From Burkholderiales bacterium (lineage in GTDB: Bacteria > Pseudomonadota > Gammaproteobacteria > Burkholderiales > SG8-41), in NCBI GenBank assembly GCA_005800795.1, contig SYEN01000081.1, forward strand, positions 1-11,254: 11,254 nucleotides of DNA, written 5' to 3'. The notes under the pieces were generated by a model that saw only the letters and a list, made by a program, of their open reading frames with translations, was not told the DNA's origin and did not search any database. Made by a program: the position numbers and the translations under genes. This document shows, piece by piece, positions 6,823 to 11,254 of this stretch (position 1 is the first letter of the stretch; each line of letters opens with the position of its first letter).

Positions 6823-7269
6823 ATGTTTACACATATCCTGATCCCCACCGACGGCAGCGAAATTTCCGCGACGGCAACACAGGGCGCATTGGCGCTTGCC
6901 AAAATCCACAAGGCCAGGGTAACGGTCATGCTGGCTTCGCCCACGTTTCGCCAAATGGCCGAAGAAGGTTACCTCCTGCCCGGCCTACAGATGGACAAGA
7001 AGGACTGGGAGGCTGCCGCCACCACGCGTGCGCACAAGGTGCTCGACGACGTGGCCGCGAAGGCCGCGAGCGTGGGTGTCAAGTGCGACACAGTGCATGT
7101 GTTTAAAGACATGCCGCACGCGGCGATTCTCGACACTGCGAAAAAACAGGGCTGTGATGTGATCGTAATGGCCTCGCACGGTTACGGTGGCTTCAAGCAG
7201 TGGGTGCTGGGCAGCGAGACCACCCGTGTGCTGTCGCAGTCGAAAATCCCCGTGTTAGTGTATCGATAA
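6823..7269 (+). CDS. Universal stress protein (UspA family)
   Basis: This is a 148-residue single Usp domain. It begins FTHILIPTDGSEISATAT, with the usual N-terminal strand and nucleotide-contact Asp, and ends PVLVYR. The ATP-binding motif G-x2-G-x9-G-S/T is present as ASHG-x9-GS, with Ala in place of the first Gly, so nucleotide binding is plausible. The start at ATG 6823 is preceded by GAAAGGA at good spacing; an upstream in-frame GTG at 6757 lacks support. It lies 78 bp after fnr on the same strand and may be read through from it. No FNR box was found in that gap. Usp genes beside Fnr-type regulators are common in oxygen-limitation loci. The cellular target is unknown. Confidence 0.93.
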   Translation: MFTHILIPTDGSEISATATQGALALAKIHKARVTVMLASPTFRQMAEEGYLLPGLQMDKKDWEAAATTRAHKVLDDVAAKAASVGVKCDTVHVFKDMPHAAILDTAKKQGCDVIVMASHGYGGFKQWVLGSETTRVLSQSKIPVLVYR

Positions 7270-7272
7270 AAT

Positions 7273-7298
7273 ATCAATTAAAACAATTAGTTAGATAA
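7273..7298 (+). repeat. AT-rich dispersed motif, copy 2
   Basis: ATCAATTAAAACAATTAG followed by TTAG starts 3 nt after the stop codon of the usp gene, on its sense strand. Its first 14 nt are identical to copy 4 near 10.87 kb. It also contains the direct repeat CAATT-AAAA-CAATT. An AACACTT/AAGTGTT inverted repeat with a 28-nt loop (7297-7338) follows in the leader of the CBS gene. Confidence 0.55.
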
Positions 7299-7355
7299 CA
7301 CTTTCGCAACGGCACGCAGCGCGCCGCCGCCAAGTGTTGCGACCGGGGAAAGGCA

Positions 7356-7823
7356 ATGAACATCGGTGATATCTGCAACCGCGAAGTTGTTTTCGTCAAC
7401 CGCGACGTGACGGTGCACGCCGCGTGCCGGCTGATGCGGCATTATCACGTGGGCAGTCTGGTGGTGGTTGATACCGCAAATGACGACCCTGCGCCGCGCG
7501 CACGGCACGTGCCGGTGGGCATGCTCACCGACCGCGATATCGTGATCGAAGTCGACGCCATGGAACTGGATGCGCGCGTGATCACGGCGGGCGACATCAT
7601 GTCGAACGATTTGGTGGTGGCGCCGGAATCGCTGAGCCTCACCGAGGCGATAGACCTGATGCGTTTCAAGGGCGTGCGGCGGCTGCCAGTGGTTAACGCG
7701 GATAACCGGCTGGCGGGCATCGTCACGGTTGACGACATGCTGGTGGTGCTGGCCGAGGCGTTTTCGAACATCGCGCATGTAGTGTCGCGAGAACCTTCGC
7801 GCGAAAAACGCACGCGGCGGTAG
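7356..7823 (+). CDS. Two-CBS-domain protein
   Basis: The 155 residues form a tandem CBS pair (Bateman module) with no attached enzyme or transporter. CBS1 spans about 1-65 (MNIGDICNREVVFVNRDVTVHAACRLMRHYHVG, ending in GMLTDRDI) and CBS2 about 76-130 (DIMSNDLVVAPESLSLTEAIDLMRFKGVRRLPVV, ending in GIVTVDDM). Such stand-alone modules bind adenine nucleotides, and some regulate partner proteins. The basic tail SREPSREKRTRR is low-complexity. GGGGAAAGG precedes the ATG. It follows the usp gene by 86 bp on the same strand, and Usp plus CBS proteins recur together in stress and low-oxygen loci. No enzymatic function is implied. Confidence 0.92.
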   Translation: MNIGDICNREVVFVNRDVTVHAACRLMRHYHVGSLVVVDTANDDPAPRARHVPVGMLTDRDIVIEVDAMELDARVITAGDIMSNDLVVAPESLSLTEAIDLMRFKGVRRLPVVNADNRLAGIVTVDDMLVVLAEAFSNIAHVVSREPSREKRTRR

Positions 7824-7867
7824 CTCACGCAAATCACATACAAGCACACAATACCTGTGCGGTAGAA

Positions 7868-7891
7868 TCTCCCCGAGTGCAATCGGGGAGA
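7868..7891 (+). promoter_or_regulatory. Hairpin sequestering the Shine-Dalgarno of the TctC-like gene
   Basis: TCTCCCCGA (7868-7876) and TCGGGGAGA (7883-7891) form a perfect 9-bp stem around the 6-nt loop GTGCAA. The only ribosome-binding sequence of the next gene, GGGGAG (7885-7890), lies wholly in the 3' arm, 6 nt before its ATG at 7897. A folded transcript would hide the site. The absence of a following T-tract argues against an intrinsic terminator for the CBS gene. Confidence 0.6.
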
Positions 7892-7896
7892 CTCTG

Positions 7897-8664
7897 ATGA
7901 ACTGCTTATCTAGACCATTAAAAGCGCCAGATTGGGCATGGGCGCTGATGCTGGCGGTACTGTACGTCCCCCTTATGCCGTGGATGCCATCGGCATCTGC
8001 GCAGGCCCATCCCTCACGGACCCAGCGCATCGTATTACCGTTTCCGCCGGGCAGCACGTCAGATATTCTGTCGCGCTTCATTGGCCAAAAGCTTGCCGGG
8101 GAATGGGGCCATCCGGTCATCACCGATAACCGGCCCGGTGCGGCAGGCAATATAGCCTCCGACTTTGTTACGAAATCCAAACCCGACGGCTACACCACGT
8201 ATATCAACACGGTCGGCACACACGCCATCTACCCGGCGATCTACCCGAAGCTCGCTTTCGATCCGCTTAGGGATTTCACTGCGATTTCGAACCTGGTGAA
8301 TCTGCCGAGCGTGTTGCTGACGCATCCGTCGATGCCAGTGAAAAACGTCAAGGAATTGATAGGCCTGGCTAAACAACGCCCCAGCGATCTGCAATACAGC
8401 TCGGCGGGCAGCGGCGCACAGCCGCATCTCACCGCCGGAATATTCAAGACCATGGCCGGGGACAACCTGCTGCCCGCGCCGGTACTGGAAAAAGTTCGCG
8501 CCACGGTATCGAAAATCGTGCCCCAACCCGACATGCGCGACAAACTCTTCGGTCTTGGCGCGGAACCCGCGCTGTTTACTCTCATGGAGTTTGCGGATTT
8601 GATCAAGGCTGAGTTGGTGAAGTGGGCAAAAGTAGTTAAGGATTCGAGCGTGAATCTTGATTAA
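7897..8664 (+). pseudogene. Bug/TctC-family tricarboxylate-binding protein with an internal in-frame deletion
   Basis: The protein begins with a cationic start, a hydrophobic stretch (about 15-30) and a SASAQA cleavage site near residue 37, so export to the periplasm is expected. The N-terminal Bug motifs are clear: RIVLPFPPGSTSDILSR, RPGAAGNIASDFV, PDGYT, then NLPSVLLTHPSMPVKN and YSSAGSGAQPHLTAGIF. After GDNLL (residue 192, base 8472) the sequence jumps to PAPVLEKVRATVSKI, which normally belongs about 80-90 residues later, and finishes with the usual C-terminus (FADLIKAELVKWAKVVKDS). The length is 255 against about 320-330 in the family. The missing segment covers much of domain 2 and part of the ligand cleft, so the protein is probably non-functional even though the frame is intact. 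Intact relatives bind carboxylates for TctAB transporters or signalling. The downstream MmgE/PrpD gene is 32 bp away. Confidence 0.8.
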
Positions 8665-8669
8665 AATTA

Positions 8670-8691
8670 TTCAATAAAAACAAATACTTAT
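8670..8691 (+). repeat. AT-rich dispersed motif, copy 3, filling the TctC-MmgE spacer
   Basis: TCAATAAAAACAAATACTTA (8671-8690) begins 6 nt after the TctC-like stop and matches copy 4 at 19 of 20 positions. It occupies most of the 32-nt gap before the MmgE/PrpD start codon, where a Shine-Dalgarno sequence would normally lie. Confidence 0.6.
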
Positions 8692-8696
8692 AAATC

Positions 8697-10046
8697 ATGT
8701 CAAACACGCCCACTGCCGAACTCGCCGCCTTCGTCGCCCATCTGCAATACGACCAGATTCCAGTCGCCATACGTGAGCGGGTAAAAGACATCATTCTCGA
8801 TGCCATCGCCAGTGCCATCGCGGGCACTCACGGCGACGAGGTAAAACAAATTCGCGCACTCGCCATGGCGCTTGGCACTTCCAGCGAGGCCAGCATCTTC
8901 GGCGGCGACAAATTGTCACTGGCGGGCGCCACGCTGCTCAATGGTTATCTCATTACTGCCGTTACTGTGTGCGATGTGCACCGGCCTACGCTGTATCACA
9001 CCACGCCGCAGGTGATCGCGCCCGCGCTGGCTATTGCTGAACGCGACAGTGCCAGCGGAAAAACTCTGCTGACCGCTGTCACCGCCGGACTGGAAACCTC
9101 GGTGCGCGTGGCCAATGGCACAAACTACAGCGCGTTTCGCGGGCGCGGTTGGCATTCGCCGGGCGTGGTGGGGCCGTTCGGCGGCGCGGCGGCTGTGGGA
9201 AAACTACGCGGCTTTAACGCAGATACCCAATTGATGGCCTTCGGTTTGGCCGGCAGCCAATCGGCGGGCACCTTTGCGCACTGGGGCACGCCGACCATCA
9301 AATTTCACCAGTGCCGTGGTGCGCTGTCGGGGCTGATGGCGGGCCTGCTGGCGGAGACCGGCTTTCTGGCCTCGAAGGAAGTTCTCACACACAAAGATGG
9401 CGGCATCTACAACGCCTATTCCGACGGCGGTAAACCGGAACTCGTCACCGGCGGCCTCGGCACACAATGGCAGCTTGAACAAATTTCACTACGCCTGTGG
9501 CCAGCGGCAAGCTCGGTGCAGTCGGTAATTACCGCACTGCTGGCGATGGCGGAAAAACACCATCTCAAACCAGCAGACATCAGCGAAGTACGGATCGGCC
9601 TGTCCAAAGGCGTTTACGACATGCACGGCACCCTGGCGTGGAACGACAAATTCAAGGCGCTGTTGTCCATGCCGTACATCACATCGATTGTGTTGCACGA
9701 CCGCGCCTGCTGGCTCGGCCAGTTCGCGCCTTCGCGTATTGCCGACAAAGCCGTGGATGCGTTTGCACGCGAGCGCGTCAAGGTCAGCATTGCGCTTGGC
9801 ATCGAAGGCACCGCAGCGCTGGTCGAAATAGTCACGAACACCGGCATAACTCGTACCGACCGGCGCTTGGTCGCCAAGGGTGACGCCGCTGATCCGCTAA
9901 GCCGCGCCGAAATCATCGGCAAGCTGCGCACGGCGGCCAGGGATGTGATTACTGATGCCGCCGTGGAACGGGTTATTCAGCAGGTCGGGAATCTGGAAAA
10001 TTTGGCGGACTCACGCGAATTGCTCAACGCGGTACGTGCGGCGTAG
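8697..10046 (+). CDS. MmgE/PrpD family protein (2-methylcitrate dehydratase-like)
   Basis: The 449 residues match the family length and begin in the usual way (TAELAAFVAHLQYDQIPVAIRERVKDIILDAIASAIAG). Conserved features include the D93-x-H95 region (VCDVHRPTLYHTTPQVIAPALA), the GWHSPG motif with H153 and following glycine-rich helix, and the IKFHQCRGA segment leading into the second domain. The C-terminal part (about 270-449) matches the alpha/beta MmgE/PrpD domain. PrpD itself dehydrates 2-methylcitrate in propionate catabolism. Most paralogues beside Bug/TctC genes act on other, unidentified carboxylic acids, so the substrate stays open. The start at 8697 gives the expected N-terminus but has no Shine-Dalgarno: the leader is AT-rich repeat sequence. 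It converges with a minus-strand usp gene 21 bp away. Confidence 0.92.
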   Translation: MSNTPTAELAAFVAHLQYDQIPVAIRERVKDIILDAIASAIAGTHGDEVKQIRALAMALGTSSEASIFGGDKLSLAGATLLNGYLITAVTVCDVHRPTLYHTTPQVIAPALAIAERDSASGKTLLTAVTAGLETSVRVANGTNYSAFRGRGWHSPGVVGPFGGAAAVGKLRGFNADTQLMAFGLAGSQSAGTFAHWGTPTIKFHQCRGALSGLMAGLLAETGFLASKEVLTHKDGGIYNAYSDGGKPELVTGGLGTQWQLEQISLRLWPAASSVQSVITALLAMAEKHHLKPADISEVRIGLSKGVYDMHGTLAWNDKFKALLSMPYITSIVLHDRACWLGQFAPSRIADKAVDAFARERVKVSIALGIEGTAALVEIVTNTGITRTDRRLVAKGDAADPLSRAEIIGKLRTAARDVITDAAVERVIQQVGNLENLADSRELLNAVRAA

Positions 10047-10067
10047 GCCCGCCAAAAAATTGTAGCG

Positions 10068-10511
10068 CTAACGATGTACCAGCACCGGCAGATGCGCCAG
10101 CGCCAGCACTTTCGATGTCTGACTGCCGAGCAACAGCTTGCTGATGCCGGTACGGCCGTGTGGCCCCATGTAAATCAGATCACACTTGTGCTTGCGCGCG
10201 GCCTTGACAATGGTTTCGGCCGTGGCATCGCTGATCACGTAGTGGCCTGCACATTTCACGCGCTGCCGCGCCGCGGCTTTGGCTATGTCGTCAAGATAGC
10301 GCTGCGCAGTTTTCTTCGCTGCTGCCACGTGTTGCCGCGGCGTCAGCAGATCGGGCGGAATGTAATCGCCATAAACTTCAATGTGATACGCCGGCGCAGC
10401 GTAAAAAGCGGTAATTCGCGCGCCCAGCTTGCGCGCAAGCTTTATCGCATCATTCGCGGTACGAACGGACAACGGCGATCCGTCGGTCGGCACAAGCAGG
10501 TTTTTATACAT
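10068..10511 (-). CDS. Universal stress protein (UspA family), FNR-promoted
   Basis: This minus-strand gene encodes 147 residues from ATG 10511. It starts MYKNLLVPTDGSPLSVRTAND, has the complete ATP-binding signature G-PH-G-x9-GS (GPHGRTGISKLLLGSQ) and ends LPVLVHR. ATG is preferred to the adjoining GTG at 10514 because AGGAG lies 6 nt before the ATG but only 3 nt before the GTG. Unlike the usp gene at 6823, it retains the first Gly of the nucleotide loop. The two paralogues differ clearly outside the core motifs. A consensus FNR box with a well-spaced -10 hexamer lies upstream, so expression should rise under oxygen limitation through the Fnr-type regulator encoded in this window. The specific client is unknown. 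Confidence 0.95.
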   Translation of the reverse strand: MYKNLLVPTDGSPLSVRTANDAIKLARKLGARITAFYAAPAYHIEVYGDYIPPDLLTPRQHVAAAKKTAQRYLDDIAKAAARQRVKCAGHYVISDATAETIVKAARKHKCDLIYMGPHGRTGISKLLLGSQTSKVLALAHLPVLVHR

Positions 10512-10546
10512 CACGTTCTCCTCATCTGAATGGACTGCATGGCCTG

Positions 10547-10587
10547 ACTATAGAACCGCGAGCCACGCTGGGGTTGATCCAAATCAA
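10547..10587 (-). promoter_or_regulatory. Class II FNR-dependent promoter of the minus-strand usp gene
   Basis: On the minus strand, TTGATTTGGATCAA (10587-10574) matches TTGAT-N4-ATCAA exactly. It is followed after 21 nt by TATAGT (10552-10547), a 5/6 match to the -10 consensus. The spacing puts the box centre at about -41, the class II activator position. Transcription should start near 10540, giving a leader of roughly 28 nt that includes AGGAG. Confidence 0.85.
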
Positions 10588-10883
10588 GAATATTCATCCG
10601 CATCGGCGCATTATGGCGTTGCAGCACGACAACCTCACGCGATGACAAGAAAAGGCCCTGAACGCATTGACCAAGCTTGCGAGCCCCGCCCGACAAGCCG
10701 CTGCGCATGGCCTTGAAGATCTTTTCAAGGGTGTGTATCTGTATCCCGTACGGCTGAAACTTGATGACTATGCCGAATTGCAGATCAAGCTCGATGTCAG
10801 CAATAGGTTTATCAGAAGGCGGCAGAGCTGTCGGGTGTGATGAACGTTGAAAGGGATCTTGGTAAGTATTTGTTTTAATTGAT
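10588..10883. other. Gene-debris region with a possible degraded plus-strand coding remnant
   Basis: No intact gene is visible. On the plus strand, one frame from ATG 10613 hits TGA at 10643. It then stays open to 10840, encoding QEKALNALTKLASPARQA and, further on, LEDLFKGVYLYPVRLK. The first part faintly resembles helix-hairpin-helix or alpha-CTD-like small proteins; the second part is not recognised. The stretch also has a perfect CCTTGAA-N6-TTCAAGG inverted repeat (10711-10730) without a T-tract. The upstream TGA and lack of a ribosome-binding site suggest a decayed gene or chance frame. The minus-strand frame over 10511-10954 runs through the FNR promoter and looks spurious. Confidence 0.3.
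10862..10883 (-). repeat. AT-rich dispersed motif, copy 4
   Basis: On the minus strand, ATCAATTAAAACAAATACTT followed by AC begins at the base right after the TAA stop (10886-10884) of the SAF-domain gene. The 20-nt core differs from copy 3 by one base. Confidence 0.6.
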
Positions 10884-11254
10884 TTATTTTTGCACCTGAA
10901 ACACTCGCTCCATCTCCCGCCGCACACATACAGCCTCACTTTCCGGTGCTGCAATATCGTTCCACGTCACCATTTGCCCCTTGGCAACACGTCGCGTGAT
11001 TTTCACGCCGTGCGCCAGTCCGATCGGCAAGCCTTCGCACGCCAACGAAACCGCAGCAGGTAACAGGCGGCCATACACGGTGTATCCGCCTTCGCCATCC
11101 AGCAATTCGCCTTCACGCAAATCGCGTTTCGCAATCGAGACCACATCGCCGCAAAAACCTGCGGCCGCACCCGTGGCCTCACCGCGCAAGCCCACTGCAG
11201 CAACGCTGATGCCGAGTTCCAGGCCAATCAGATGATAGGGCTTGTACATCGCGG
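10884..11254 (-). CDS. SAF-domain C-terminus of a homoserine-dehydrogenase-like oxidoreductase, partial
   Basis: The minus-strand frame is open to the right edge, so the ATG at 11249 is internal and only the last ~122 residues are visible. YKPYHLIGLELGISVA, then GDVVSIAKRDLREGELLDGEGGYTVYGRLLPA and LPIGLAHGVKITRRVAKGQMVTWNDI match the SAF-domain end of NAD(P)-dependent homoserine dehydrogenase-like proteins of about 400-450 residues. These are frequent in proteobacteria near carboxylate-catabolism genes. The SAF segment (about residues 32-100 of the visible part) is the region also found in antifreeze-like and FlgA proteins. The N-terminal Rossmann domain should lie beyond the window. The precise reaction is not established for this group. 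An AT-rich repeat copy follows the stop directly. Confidence 0.85.
   Translation of the reverse strand, partial: AMYKPYHLIGLELGISVAAVGLRGEATGAAAGFCGDVVSIAKRDLREGELLDGEGGYTVYGRLLPAAVSLACEGLPIGLAHGVKITRRVAKGQMVTWNDIAAPESEAVCVRREMERVFQVQK

Noticed and set aside
7297..7338. AACACTT/AAGTGTT inverted repeat in the CBS leader as a terminator or operator
   Set aside because: The loop is 28 nt and there is no T-tract. Seven-base arms at this distance can occur by chance.
7287..8180. 297-codon minus-strand frame
   Set aside because: It is the antisense of the CBS and TctC-like genes, is histidine- and arginine-rich as expected of a GC-rich shadow frame, and has no domain motif.
10034..10060. Intrinsic terminator between the MmgE/PrpD and usp genes
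   Set aside because: GGCG/CGCC can pair in 4 bp only and is followed by A residues on the plus strand. On the minus strand the T-run precedes the stem.
1..11254. CRISPR array, tRNA/rRNA genes, insertion sequence or integrase
   Set aside because: None of the expected patterns (regular spacers, cloverleaf with CCA end, transposase motifs, terminal inverted repeats with target duplications) was seen on either strand.

Overview
The window looks like GC-rich betaproteobacterial chromosome, most likely Burkholderiales or a relative. The reasons are the Fnr/Anr-type regulator, a Bug/TctC periplasmic binding protein placed next to a MmgE/PrpD protein, a SAF-domain oxidoreductase, and strongly GC-biased third codon positions. 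This placement is inferred from family content only.

Left part (1-4442). The 3' two thirds of a Pat-type protein (acyl-CoA synthetase/ATP-grasp/GNAT fusion) enters from the left edge. It overlaps by ATGA the start of a P-type cation ATPase. That ATPase stops being an ATPase just after its DES-LTGE motif, where it is joined head-on to the N-terminal 85 codons of a metallo-beta-lactamase-fold (RNA exonuclease-like) gene on the minus strand. Both genes are broken at the same point, near 2216/2217. A dense regulatory strip follows (2542-2633): a perfect FNR box, an 18-bp palindrome and two GTGANTCAC palindromes. Next comes a NarL-type two-component pair: a cytosolic PAS sensor kinase and a LuxR-type response regulator.

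Middle part (4443-7891). A short-chain dehydrogenase has lost its catalytic Tyr and Ser. A 477-bp gap without a convincing gene follows, then an Fnr-type oxygen sensor with all four cluster cysteines, a universal stress protein and a two-CBS-domain protein. Pat, P-type ATPase, MBL exonuclease, sensor/regulator, Fnr, Usp and CBS genes together resemble a low-oxygen acclimation locus. The two perfect FNR boxes in the window support this, and one of them sits at class II spacing before a -10 hexamer of a second usp gene.

Right part (7892-11254). A TctC-type binding protein appears to have lost about 80-90 internal residues in frame. Its Shine-Dalgarno sequence lies in a perfect hairpin. A full-length MmgE/PrpD protein, a minus-strand usp gene with an FNR promoter, a stretch of probable gene debris, and the C-terminal SAF part of a homoserine-dehydrogenase-like oxidoreductase running off the right edge complete the region.

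Two themes stand out. First, several genes are broken or catalytically degenerate (P-type ATPase, MBL, TctC, SDR, debris near 10.7 kb). Second, an AT-rich motif of about 20-25 nt (best copies TCAATWAAAACAAATACTTA) occurs four times. In three copies it lies directly 3' of a gene's stop codon and on that gene's sense strand.
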